Source: WLMZ01 sp963732585 (GTDB lineage Bacteria; Actinomycetota; Acidimicrobiia; Acidimicrobiales; Ilumatobacteraceae). From it: a stretch of 64,000 bases of DNA. The translations under genes and the position numbers were made by a program. Location: positions 1-64,000 of the forward strand of contig CAVSZY010000007.1 in assembly GCA_963732585.1 (NCBI GenBank), given 5' to 3'. The notes under the pieces are model-generated. The model was given only the letters and a program-made list of their open reading frames with translations, was not told the DNA's origin and ran no database searches. This document shows positions 54,317 through 63,253 of this stretch, in pieces. Numbering within the stretch: the stretch's first letter is position 1; each line of letters opens with the position of its first letter.

Positions 54317-55066
54317 ATGACCGAATGGAACCCGAACGACCCTGATGCTGCAAACGTCTACTACGACGTCAGTGCTTGGTCGTTCGAACACCAGGCCGAG
54401 CTTTCCGGCGCGCTTGCCGACACTGAAATCCCGCATGGTTGGGCAGAACAAGAATTGATCGTGCCCGAGGAGTTCGAGCAGCGCGCCGACGAATTGTTTG
54501 CCAGGCTCGAAGCGCGCTTGGGCATTGCCAGCGATCCGTCGCACGACGGCTACGGCGAGTTCGCCTCGCCGATCGCGCTCGACGACGACGCTTCGGCCAC
54601 CGAGTACGACCTTGCCGAATGGGAGACGTTGGAGCGCGGGCTGGTTGTCGACTCGCTCGTCTCCGCCGGGATTCCCTTCCGATGGGAGGATCTCGTGCTC
54701 TTGGTACCGACCGAATCTGAGGACGAGGTCGACGCCATCCTCGACGATGTCGAGCAGGGCAATGTCATCGCCATCATCGACGACGAGGATGGCGCCGATC
54801 CGTTCGAAGCCCTCAACGGGTTCTTCCTCGGTGCCCAGCGCCTGGCGCGCAACACTCAGGATTCTGCTGGCTTGGAGCGTGTATTGCGAGCGTTGGAGAC
54901 AGCCGATGCGTCCCGGCCACCAGCGGGTGTCGAGCTCGGGCTGTGGCGCAAGGCGTGCACATTGGCCGAGGAGATCAGCGATTCGCTGATCGAAGAGGAC
55001 GGCGATCCGACGCAGGCTGCACCGCTGGCCCAGCAGCTTCACGACCTGCTGCGCCCGCTGATCTAG
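54317..55066 (+). CDS. acidic protein of unknown function with an internal duplication
   Basis: A 249-residue, strongly acidic, soluble protein. Two segments look homologous: DVSAWSFEHQAELSGALADT...IPHGWAEQELIVPEEFEQ (about 17-60) and DLAEWETLERGLVVDSLVSA...IPFRWEDLVLLVPTESED (about 99-140). Each resembles a small DUF2007-like ferredoxin-type module, but I cannot assign a family. The C-terminal ~90 residues are helical. It converges on the TIR-STAND gene with only seven bases between the stops. Confidence 0.65.
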   Translation: MTEWNPNDPDAANVYYDVSAWSFEHQAELSGALADTEIPHGWAEQELIVPEEFEQRADELFARLEARLGIASDPSHDGYGEFASPIALDDDASATEYDLAEWETLERGLVVDSLVSAGIPFRWEDLVLLVPTESEDEVDAILDDVEQGNVIAIIDDEDGADPFEALNGFFLGAQRLARNTQDSAGLERVLRALETADASRPPAGVELGLWRKACTLAEEISDSLIEEDGDPTQAAPLAQQLHDLLRPLI

Positions 55067-55073
55067 CGCCTCG

Positions 55074-58000
55074 TCAAGCGGTCGGAACTGGCTGCGCCGA
55101 CACTGGTTCGGGGGAAACCGGTTCGGGGGAAACCGGTTCGGGTGGTGCCGGAATCCATTTGACGTCGCCAATGATCAAACGGCCGCGGCTGAACGCCGCA
55201 GCAGTTTTGCACTCCATCGCCCGTTGGAAGGCGGCATCGAGGCCACCGGCCACGTTGGCCAGCTCAAGCAACTTCGGGTCTGGGTCGCGATCGACCATCT
55301 CATCGGCGATGACAAACAGGCGAACCTCGTTGGCCGCATCGACCGGGGCGACGGTGTGACCGGCGACGATGCGCTCGATCATGGTGAATACCTCGGAGCC
55401 GACGCGTTGTTCGGCGAGCAATTGATGCCGAGCCATTTCGATCGCCAAACGACCGTGCAACAGCACCGGATTGGCCCACTCCGCGGCGCTGATCGACAGT
55501 TGCCAATCACGGGCCAGGGCCAGTAGGAAGGCCGGCTCGACCTCGTGATACCAATCGTGCAGGCAGGCCGCGATCGATACCGCCTCGGCCAACGCCGCGG
55601 TGTCATCGTCACCGACGAGCTCGTGGCGATGGATGTTCAGCAGTTCGTGGCCGACCGATTCCACCGCCCGGCTATGCGTAAGCACGTCGATCGGGAGGCG
55701 AAACTCTGCCAGCGCCCACAGCTCGTCGTTGAAGCTGGTGTGTGGCATTGCGCCGAGCGGTGTCAGGCTGGCGATAAACCGACGAACCTCGAGCGGGGCC
55801 TCGAACGCTGACAGCAGTTCGGTTTGCGCCTCTCGTCCCGCCTGCCAGGTGTCGTCGGCGGCAGGGTTATCTTTACTCCGCAGGCAAGCCACGCCGATGG
55901 CACGCTCGGCATGGACAAAGCCATCGAGTTGCAGCATGCGCGCCCGGGCCACAAATCCAAGCGCCCGTTCGGCGGCAGCATCGCGGGCCATCACGCTGGC
56001 GTAGGCGGTGGTCGCCGCTCCCAACAGCCAGTCGCTGTCTCCTTCGCCATAGGCCCGTTCGGCATCTTGAATCGCGTCGAGAAGGGCGTGACGGGCCTGT
56101 CCGAGCGCATCCTGACCGGGCTCCAGCAGTTCGCGTCCGTGCTGGTAGTGGATGTAACCAGCCAGCGCGTGGCTCAGCCGTCGATAGTGGTGCACCGCTC
56201 CCGCGGCCGGGATCAGCGGCGACACCTTGGCGTCGTCGGCAAGGCGCCCGCTATCGAGATAGGTGCGCAGCTCGCGGATGTACTCGATGGCGTCCGACCG
56301 CCGGTCGGCGCGCTCGGCCTCGAGGGTGTCGTCGGCCTCCAGGAACGAGCCCTTGATCCTGGTCAGGCGGTATGAAGTGTTGGCCAGCAGCAACAGGTTG
56401 TCGGCGTCGAGCTCGGCGCGCTCATCGGCGAGGCGAGCCTTGTTCAGAGCCCGCGCCGCATTCTCGTAACACCGTTGCGCCGCTGCGCTCGCCGACGTCT
56501 CTTCGGCCATCCGCCCGGCGCTGCGGTAGGCGATCACCGCTTGGCGGTGCTCTTGTAGCTCCATCAGGTGATCGGCGGCCTCTTCCCAGTCATTGATCCG
56601 CTGATCGACTGCGGCGTCGGCATGAGCGGCGCGGCGCTGCAGTTCTGCGGCGATTAATGCTCGAGCGTGGCGAACATCATCCTCGTTCATCTGCCCGACG
56701 AGCACCTCGACCAGGTGGCCGTGAGTGAACTGCGCCAACTTGATGCTGCGCCGGGTGGGCACGGGACGTAGCACGACGTTGTCCCGGTCGGCGTCGAGCA
56801 GTCGTTTCCACTGCTCTTCGAGTTCCTCGACTTCACCGCCAGGGGTGTCGACGGAGCGTTCGGCACCGGCACCACTCGCCGCCACGGTGTAGGCGATGTC
56901 GAATTGGAATGGCTGGCGCATCAGCGCGCCGACGCGCAGCGCGGGCCGTAGCGACAGGGGAAGCAGTTCAGCGAGCAACCAGCTGACGACGTTCTCGATC
57001 GGCGGCTGCAGATCTTCGCCCTCCAACGCTGTCCAGCGAACGCGCCCGCTGGCGGCGGCCCCTTCCTCGAGCGTTTCGGCTTCGGTGACAACCCCTTGGG
57101 CAATGAGATACCAAGCCAATGGCATCCGCAGGATCGGGTCTTGGGCAGCGATCGCCTCGATCACCGCAGCGTCGGCGTCGATGCCCTCTTTGGCCAGCTC
57201 CTCGGCGATAAAGCTATGCAACGCCTCGCCGTCGCTGTGCAGGTCGACGATCGCTGTTTGGGGAATCCATGAACAGTCTGCCTTTGGTTGCGTGGCACCG
57301 ATAATGCGCACCTTGTCGCTGGTGAAGATCCGCTGCAAAACTTGACGCGAACCGGTGTCGATCGCGTCGAAATCGTCGATCAGAAAGACGATTGTGTGCT
57401 GCGCCAGTTCGAGCGCGGCGGAGATCAAACGCACCGCTTCGCTGACGAGCCGATCTGAATGGTCGCGAAGGCCGGACGGTGGCGTGGAGCGGAGCAACTC
57501 GAGAATTCGACGATCATCGGCGTCGTCGGCCAACTCCAAGAGAACCTCGGCGGGGAGCACCTCACGCTTGATCAAACCCTCGCCCAGTTGCAGACAAAGT
57601 CTGGCGACCGAATCGCCGGTGATCTGTGGGTTACCGAGATCGTTGGCTAGCACATGCTGGGCGAGGTCGACGAAACAGTTGGTGACGAAGGCGAAACGTG
57701 AGGCCGCCTCGGTTGGTTGATCGAGGCCGCCGAGGGCCAAGTAGGTCGTCGAGAACTCTGGTTGCGCAAGCTTTGTGGCTACCTGCTCCAGCACTGCCCG
57801 TCGGCCGGAACCGATGACGCCGCGCACCAGCACCAGGTCGCGGCCTTGCGGCGCCGCGAGCAATTCGATGACCTGCGCGGTGGCGTCGTCGATCTTGCGG
57901 TCGGCCTGGCGCAGGTCGACGCTGCGTTCGCCCGTGGGCAACACCCCCATACGGGCCAAGGCGGTGACGACCCGGCGTAATTCTCCGGGTGTTGGTACTT

Positions 58001-58517
58001 CGCTGATCGGTACCGCTTGATTGGTGAACCAATCGGATTCGGCGCCAAGCTTCGGGCGCACCACGGAGGGGTCGCCGGCGAGCACCGGCAGGATGCCGAT
58101 GCCCAGTTGTCGAGCGGCATCGAGCTCACGCTCCACCCAATCGGTGACACGGCGGTCTTCGATCAGCCGCCACGCTGGCCCGATGAGGGCGATGACCGAC
58201 CGCGAACGCTGCAAACTCTCGACGATTTCGTCCTCCCAATCCGACCCCGGTTGGACACTGCGTTCGTCGAGAAACACGCGTGCCCCGGTACGACGCCGGA
58301 GCTCGCGTTCGATCGCTCGGGCGATGCCGCGGTCGCCGCCGCGAAAGGAGATGAAGACGTCGTATTCAGGGATCGGTGCTGCGACCAAGCGTGGTCCGCG
58401 CCGCGCACCGTCGTCGTTCCCATCGGCACCGTCACCGTTGTCGCTACTTTCGGCGCGGTTGTCTTTACGACGGATCAGCTGAAACTGCCGCCGACCGCTC
58501 GTGGATGAAGTTGTCAT
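55074..58517 (-). CDS. TIR domain - STAND ATPase - helical repeat protein
   Basis: An intact 1147-residue protein. A disordered acidic N-terminus (~45 residues) leads to a TIR_2 domain (about 50-150): YDVFISFRGGDRGIARAIE, ARVFLDERSVQPGSDW, SRSVIALIGPAW and DWVERELDAARQ, with Glu129/131 as likely catalytic Glu. A STAND-type NTPase follows: LVLVRGVIGSGRRAVLEQV (positions 229-247) is the Walker A, with Arg where Lys is expected, and TIVFLIDDFDAIDTG is a good Walker B. Residues ~560-1100 are helical, TPR-like sensor repeats. The tail repeats EPVSP. GAGGAGGG lies about 11 bases before ATG 58517. TIR-STAND proteins are often anti-phage sensors (inference here). Confidence 0.85.
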   Translation of the reverse strand: MTTSSTSGRRQFQLIRRKDNRAESSDNGDGADGNDDGARRGPRLVAAPIPEYDVFISFRGGDRGIARAIERELRRRTGARVFLDERSVQPGSDWEDEIVESLQRSRSVIALIGPAWRLIEDRRVTDWVERELDAARQLGIGILPVLAGDPSVVRPKLGAESDWFTNQAVPISEVPTPGELRRVVTALARMGVLPTGERSVDLRQADRKIDDATAQVIELLAAPQGRDLVLVRGVIGSGRRAVLEQVATKLAQPEFSTTYLALGGLDQPTEAASRFAFVTNCFVDLAQHVLANDLGNPQITGDSVARLCLQLGEGLIKREVLPAEVLLELADDADDRRILELLRSTPPSGLRDHSDRLVSEAVRLISAALELAQHTIVFLIDDFDAIDTGSRQVLQRIFTSDKVRIIGATQPKADCSWIPQTAIVDLHSDGEALHSFIAEELAKEGIDADAAVIEAIAAQDPILRMPLAWYLIAQGVVTEAETLEEGAAASGRVRWTALEGEDLQPPIENVVSWLLAELLPLSLRPALRVGALMRQPFQFDIAYTVAASGAGAERSVDTPGGEVEELEEQWKRLLDADRDNVVLRPVPTRRSIKLAQFTHGHLVEVLVGQMNEDDVRHARALIAAELQRRAAHADAAVDQRINDWEEAADHLMELQEHRQAVIAYRSAGRMAEETSASAAAQRCYENAARALNKARLADERAELDADNLLLLANTSYRLTRIKGSFLEADDTLEAERADRRSDAIEYIRELRTYLDSGRLADDAKVSPLIPAAGAVHHYRRLSHALAGYIHYQHGRELLEPGQDALGQARHALLDAIQDAERAYGEGDSDWLLGAATTAYASVMARDAAAERALGFVARARMLQLDGFVHAERAIGVACLRSKDNPAADDTWQAGREAQTELLSAFEAPLEVRRFIASLTPLGAMPHTSFNDELWALAEFRLPIDVLTHSRAVESVGHELLNIHRHELVGDDDTAALAEAVSIAACLHDWYHEVEPAFLLALARDWQLSISAAEWANPVLLHGRLAIEMARHQLLAEQRVGSEVFTMIERIVAGHTVAPVDAANEVRLFVIADEMVDRDPDPKLLELANVAGGLDAAFQRAMECKTAAAFSRGRLIIGDVKWIPAPPEPVSPEPVSPEPVSAQPVPTA
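55105..55145. repeat. 15-bp tandem repeat in the TIR-STAND 3' end
   Basis: GGTTCGGGGGAAACC is present twice in tandem (55105-55134) with a partial third copy. It encodes the EPVSP repeats of the protein tail. Confidence 0.85.
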
Positions 58518-58645
58518 GACCGTGAGTCCCTCCTCTCAGTCGATCGCTTCTCTTGCTAGTCGCAATGTGCTGCTTTCGTCAAGGAGTCGTCAAGGAATAC
58601 CTGGCCGATAGCCTCCAGCGCCGTGGCCTATGAGTGGGATGATGC

Positions 58646-59344
58646 ATGCTGCTCGCTGAGCTAGAGGTCTGGCATTCGCGCCCGGTGACCCCCACACGGC
58701 GGGTCTCGCTCGGCAACCTGGTGCTCCCGGTCGACCCAGCCCCTGGTTTCGGCGGTTTGCTGCTCGGCGCGGTCGTCGCCGCCCATGTCCAAGAGGTCGA
58801 TCCCGATCTCGTCGCCGATATCCATCGGCTCATCGAGCAGATCGACAACCAACAGAAGATCGTGCAACCCCGTTTGCGGTATCGATTTCAGGTCGATCGG
58901 CATGGGCTGGCCTGTAGCCGCCACCAGTTGATCGGCGAGGACGACAACCTGCGCTTCCGACTCGATTCGGCCGGCAGCCCTCTGGCCCAGGTGCTCGGCG
59001 CGATCTATGCCCTTGAACGTCTCGACCTGCCCGCACGCCACGCGATGACGCCGATCTTGCACAAGGCGATCCGCTGGCGTGCCCCGGTCGGGCCTTCGTT
59101 TGTCACTCATCTGGTCGGCTCATCGAACGTCGCTGCCGCGCTGTCGGCGATGATCGATCCGCGGGCCTGGTCCTTGGAAATGCTCGGTTTCCCGGTCGGC
59201 GTCGGTGCCGTCACCAAGAAGGACGTGCAGGCCCACTATCGCCGACGACTGCGCGATGCCCACCCCGATCACGGCGGAGACCAGGCGTTGGCCAGCAAAG
59301 CGATTATCGACCTCGCCGAGGCGCGCCGTATCCTGCTGTCGTGA
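58646..59344 (+). CDS. orphan J-domain (DnaJ-like) protein
   Basis: A 232-residue protein. The C-terminal ~50 residues form a J domain: VTKKDVQAHYRRRLRDAHPD with the essential HPD, then HGGDQALASKAIIDLAEAR. The N-terminal ~170 residues are an unrecognised, mostly beta-then-helical region (RRVSLGNLVLPVDPAPGFGG). J domains stimulate Hsp70 ATPase, so this probably delivers a specific client to DnaK. It is divergent from the TIR-STAND gene (128-base shared upstream region) and coupled by GTGA to the next gene. Confidence 0.75.
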   Translation: MLLAELEVWHSRPVTPTRRVSLGNLVLPVDPAPGFGGLLLGAVVAAHVQEVDPDLVADIHRLIEQIDNQQKIVQPRLRYRFQVDRHGLACSRHQLIGEDDNLRFRLDSAGSPLAQVLGAIYALERLDLPARHAMTPILHKAIRWRAPVGPSFVTHLVGSSNVAAALSAMIDPRAWSLEMLGFPVGVGAVTKKDVQAHYRRRLRDAHPDHGGDQALASKAIIDLAEARRILLS

Positions 59345-59922
59345 ACACCCATCCAGCCGGCGTCGTCATCTTCCCGGGGGCAGGAAGCAGCAGCGATCAT
59401 TCCAGCCTGAAACTGATCGAGCAGCGCCTCGCTCCGCTCGCCGTGCGCCGTGCCGATTTCAACTACCGCTTGGCCGGCAAGAAGGTGCCCGATCGCGCTC
59501 CGGTGTTGCTGGCACGCGTGCGCGAGGTGGTCACAACGTTCGCTGGAGAACTTGGGGTAGCAACCTCACGGCTGGTCATCGGTGGCCGTTCGATGGGAGG
59601 CCGGATGTGCTCGATGGCTGCTGCAGGCGTCGAGGGCGAGCCGCTGCCCGTTGCGGGTCTGGTGCTGATCTCCTATCCGCTGCATCCCCCGGGTAAACCC
59701 GACCGGCTGCGCGTCGAACATCTGCCCCAGCTGACGTGTCCGTCGTTGTTCATCCAGGGCAGCCGCGACACCTTCGGCTCGCCAGACGAGCTACGGCCCT
59801 GGCTGCAGACCATTCCCGGCGCGGTCACCACCGTTGTCGTCGAAGGCAAGGGTCACGACCTCAAGGGCGCTGACGGCTTGATCGCCGACGCACTCGCCGA
59901 ATGGCTCAATGCTCTGGGTTGA
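59341..59922 (+). CDS. alpha/beta hydrolase (TEX30/dienelactone hydrolase-like)
   Basis: A 193-residue minimal alpha/beta hydrolase from GTG 59341, which overlaps the preceding stop. Motifs: GVVIFPGAGSSSDHSSLK, nucleophile LVIGGRSMGGRMCSMAA, LISYPLHPPGKPD, Asp in IQGSRDTFGSP and His in VEGKGHDLKG. Members are esterases of unknown substrate. The 3' end overlaps the convergent MFS gene by 17 bases. Confidence 0.82.
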   Translation: MNTHPAGVVIFPGAGSSSDHSSLKLIEQRLAPLAVRRADFNYRLAGKKVPDRAPVLLARVREVVTTFAGELGVATSRLVIGGRSMGGRMCSMAAAGVEGEPLPVAGLVLISYPLHPPGKPDRLRVEHLPQLTCPSLFIQGSRDTFGSPDELRPWLQTIPGAVTTVVVEGKGHDLKGADGLIADALAEWLNALG

Positions 59923-61418
59923 GCTCGTCGAGTTCCTTGTGCGCAGTTTCAGGGAACGTGGCGATGATGATCGCCACGGCGGCGATCTGGCCCGCAGCCA
60001 TCAAACCCATGACCTTGAAATATGACCAACCGGCGTCGAGTAGTTGTCCTGCGGCGAGGATGCCGATCGAACCGCCGAGCAACGCTGCGGCGGTAATAAT
60101 CCCTGCGGCCCGACCCCGATTTCCTGTGGGGAACATCTCGGTGCGATACACGGAGATCGCCGGATAGGCGGCGCCGCCTAACAACCCAGCGCCGAATGCC
60201 CCGATCCACATACCGATCCCACCGATCGCAAAGGACCACATCAGCAGGGCCACGCTGGTCGGCAGCAAGGCAACGATCAGTCGCCGCCGCCCGTACATGT
60301 CGGCCAACCTGCCACCGACGATCAACCCGAACCCGGCTGGAGTGGAGGTGCCCAAGGTGAAATTGCTGATCTCTGCGGCGGAGAAGTCGCGGATGTCTTC
60401 GAGATAGCGATTCTGGAAGAACGATGCCGGGGCGACGAACATGTTGCCGAAGAACGACACCGCCGAGATGGTGCCCAGCCGGGTGCGGTTCATCGGCGGC
60501 TTGACGACGTGCGGGCGTTCGAAACGGACCGTCTCGGGCATTCGGCGTTGCAGATCGAAGGCGACCACAATCCAGATCAGTGACAGGACGTACACCAGCC
60601 GCCAGGCCCCCGGACTGATGTCGGCGAGTCGAAGAGCGATGACGGCGATGCCGGCACCGAGACCGCTGGCCATACCCATCACGCTGACGGCGTATGCCCG
60701 GCTGTTGCGCGGCATGTCCTCGGTGACGACGACAGCGATCAACAGATCGAGCGCCAACGACAGCGGTCGAGCAACGGTTTGCGTCGCCACCAGTGTTGAA
60801 AAGCTCGGGGCCAGCGCACCGAGGGCGGCGATGATCGGCGACAGCCAGGCAGCGATCAGGATCATTCGCCGTCGCCCCAGACGGTCGGCGGAGAACGCCA
60901 GGGGCAGGGCGATGATGATTCCAGCCGCGCACCACGACCCCGCCGATGCCTTGGACGTCCTCGCCGATGCCGAAGTCGTTGGCCGCGAAGTTCGCGGTCT
61001 GGGTGAACAGGGTGTTGATGTACGCCGAACTCATCGACGCAGCAGCCATCAGCCCGAGCAGCAATGCCTGGCGTTGGTTGAGGCGGTCAGGTGGCGCCCA
61101 CCAGGGTTGGGCCCCAGGCGCCAGCGGGTGGGCGCTGCGACGTAACTCGCGGCGCATCGGCCAGGCAAACAACCAGCGGAACCAGGGGATGACGAGGCGA
61201 TAGTCGGTGGTCTCGGTGATTCGCTCGCCGTCGTTGGTCACGCTGCGGCGGTATCGACTGAACGGACCGTCGGCCTGGGAGAACTCGTCGGTTGCCTGAG
61301 CTGAGACCTGTTCGACGCGGGCCTCACGGACAACGCCGTTGCGTTCGGCGCGAAATCGCGCCTGGTTATCGGGAGTATTTGGGAACGACCGACGAACCTG
61401 CCCGTTGTTCCCAACCAC
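59906..61418 (-). CDS. MFS transporter, one frameshift
   Basis: A major-facilitator permease of about 500 residues. The first ~90 residues are soluble (RSFPNTPDNQARFRAERNGV and a basic RWLFAWPMRRELRR). Membrane helices follow from QALLLGLMAAASMSSAYINT. A shift near 60930 (GIGEDVQGIGGVVVRG) moves to the frame that carries WLSPIIAALGALAPSF, GMASGLGAGIAVIALRLA, GGRLADMYGRRRLIVALLPT (MFS signature loop) and ends FPETAHKELDELNPEH. GTG 61418 is chosen because TATGCT ends six bases before it. The substrate is unknown. Confidence 0.8.
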
Positions 61419-61424
61419 AATCGG

Positions 61425-61430
61425 AGCATA
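61425..61430 (-). promoter_or_regulatory. -10 box TATGCT, leaderless GTG start of the MFS gene
   Basis: On the minus strand TATGCT plus six bases precedes the GTG at 61418. It shares bases 61427-61430 with the divergent murA -10 box. Confidence 0.55.
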
Positions 61431-61432
61431 CT
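61427..61432 (+). promoter_or_regulatory. -10 box CATACT, leaderless start of murA
   Basis: CATACT plus seven bases precedes the murA ATG at 61440. It overlaps the oppositely oriented MFS box, so the two promoters should exclude each other. Confidence 0.5.
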
Positions 61433-61439
61433 GATCGTT

Positions 61440-62732
61440 ATGGATTCCGGCGCAGAACACATCCGCGTTCGCCGATCGCCACCGTTGCGTGGTGAGGTCT
61501 CCATCCCGGGTGCAAAGAACTCGGTGCTCAAGCTGATGGCCGCTTCACTGCTCGTCGACAGCGGCACCGTCACCCTGAACAATGTGCCGGCAATCGCCGA
61601 CGTCGACGTCATGGGCGAGCTGCTCGAAGCGATCGGCGCTCGTTTTGCCTGGCATGACTCGGTGCCCAATTCGATCGTCATCGAGTGTGGCGCGATGCTG
61701 ACGCCGGTTGCCCCCTACGAATTGGTCGAGCAGATCCGGGCTTCGATCAATGTGCTCGGCCCACTGTTGACACGCTGTGGTGTCGTGCGCATTTCGATGC
61801 CAGGTGGCGACGATTTCGGCAGTCGCCCGATCGACATGCACCTCAAGGGCTTGGAGCAGATGGGCGCCACCTTCGAACTCAACCATGGCTATGTCGAGGC
61901 GCGTTGCGAGCGCCTACACGGTGCACACGTGCTGTTTGACTTTCCCAGCGTCGGGGCGACGGAGAACGTGCTCACTGCCGCGGTCTTCGCCAAGGGCACC
62001 ACGGTGATCGATAACGCCGCCCGTGAGCCTGAGATCGGGGATCTCTGTCGGTTCTTGGTCGCGATGGGCGCCGACATCGAGGGCATTGGCTCGTCGACGC
62101 TGGTGATCCATGGGGTGGAGCGCGGCTCGCTGCGACCGACCACTCACCCCGTCGTTCCCGATCGGCTGCAGGCCGCCACCTATTTGGCGGCGACTGCGGT
62201 GACCGGTGGCAAGATCTTCATTCGGCACGCTCGCGCCGAGCATATGGAGATGGTGCTCCGGCGCCTGCCGCGAGATGGGCATCACATCGACAGCGACGGC
62301 AGCGGACTTCATGTCGTCGGGCCCGAGCGGCTGCGTTCGATCGATGTTGCCACGTTGCCCTATCCCGGGGTCGCTACCGATTACAAACCGTTGATCGTCA
62401 CGATGCTGTGCGTCGCCGACGCCGTAGGCATCGTCACTGAGAACCTCTATCCAGGCCGTTTTCGTTACGTCGAGGAGCTACAACGCCTCGGTGCCGACAT
62501 CAGCACCGACGGCCATCACGCCGTGGTCCGTGGCGTCACCCGTCTCTCCGGTGCCCCGGTGAAGGCAATGGATATCCGCGCCGGAGCGGCGTTGGTCTTG
62601 CCGGCCTCGTTGCCGATGGCGAAACGGTGATCTCCGGGGTCGATCACATCGACCGCGGCTACGACGACATCGTCGGTCGGTTGCAGCGCCTTGGGCGCCG
62701 ACATCGAACGCGACGAACACGTCGAGGCTTGA
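61440..62732 (+). CDS. murA: UDP-N-acetylglucosamine 1-carboxyvinyltransferase (Asp-type), two frameshifts
   Basis: MurA makes the first committed peptidoglycan precursor from UDP-GlcNAc and phosphoenolpyruvate. Motifs: LRGEVSIPGAKNSVLKLMAA, EQIRASINVLGPLLTRCGVV, MPGGDDFGSRPIDMHLKGLE and FPSVGATENVLTAAVFAKGT. The usual catalytic Cys (GGC) is Asp here (GGD), as in mycobacteria, which predicts fosfomycin resistance. The open frame stops at 62630, but one missing G (GGCC context, about 62613) restores GLVADGETVISGVDHIDRGY, and one extra G near 62690 restores ADIERDEHVEA to the stop at 62732. Confidence 0.9.
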
Positions 62733-62744
62733 GCCCATGGGTGG

Positions 62745-62945
62745 CTAGGCCTGCTCGATCGGCTGCTCTCGGGCTCGCCGCGCCGCATTGGCCCGTCGGC
62801 GGGCCAGCGCCAGCAGACGCGACCACGGCCAGGATCGGCGCGGCGACCATCAATGCCTCGTCCCAACCCCCTTGGTGTGCGAACATCCCATCATCGAAGC
62901 GTCGTCCAATGCGGGAATGTCGACCATGGAGATGGGCGTTGTCAT
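62745..62945 (-). CDS. small single-helix membrane protein, two frameshifts
   Basis: Joining three frames gives ~66 residues: MTTPISMVDIPALDDASMM, then MFAHQGGWDEALMVAAPILA, and after a one-base shift LLALARRRANAARRAREQP with stop TAG at 62745-62747. One helix is followed by a basic cytoplasmic tail. The start ATG at 62945 has TAGAAT exactly seven bases upstream, and the coding pattern is consistent in all three pieces, so I think the gene is real. No function is known to me. Confidence 0.5.
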
Positions 62946-62952
62946 ACTTCGG

Positions 62953-62958
62953 ATTCTA
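62953..62958 (-). promoter_or_regulatory. -10 box TAGAAT, leaderless start
   Basis: On the minus strand TAGAAT plus seven bases precedes the ATG at 62945 of the small membrane protein. Confidence 0.5.
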
Positions 62959-63022
62959 GAGTTGTTGTTCAGCGACGAGTCTCTCGATTACCACGAAGTC
63001 GCTAGATCAAAGGTCACACGCC

Positions 63023-63247
63023 ATGCGCGCCCAAGTTGAAGAATGCATCGAGATCATCAGACCTGCATTGCAGGCCGACGGCGGTGATATCGAACTGAAA
63101 GACGTCGATGAGGCCACCGGTATCGTCTCGGTGACCCTGGTCGGTGCCTGCGGCACCTGCCCGGCGAGCTCGCAAACCTTGAAGGCGGGCATCGAACGGA
63201 TCATGCGTGACCGGGTCGATGGTGTCACCGAGGTCGTGGCGGTCTGA
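63023..63247 (+). CDS. NifU C-terminal domain protein (Fe-S scaffold)
   Basis: A 74-residue NifU-C domain: EECIEIIRPALQADGGDIEL, VGACGTCPASSQTLKAGIE with the CxxC that binds a transient Fe-S cluster, and RVDGVTEVVAV. It delivers clusters to apoproteins and has the size of stand-alone actinobacterial forms. AAAGG lies nine bases before the ATG. Confidence 0.92.
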   Translation: MRAQVEECIEIIRPALQADGGDIELKDVDEATGIVSVTLVGACGTCPASSQTLKAGIERIMRDRVDGVTEVVAV

Positions 63248-63253
63248 TCCTTC

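Noticed and set aside
61440..62630. MurA truncated at 62630
   Set aside because: The missing C-terminus is present in the next frame with family motifs; one-base errors explain it.
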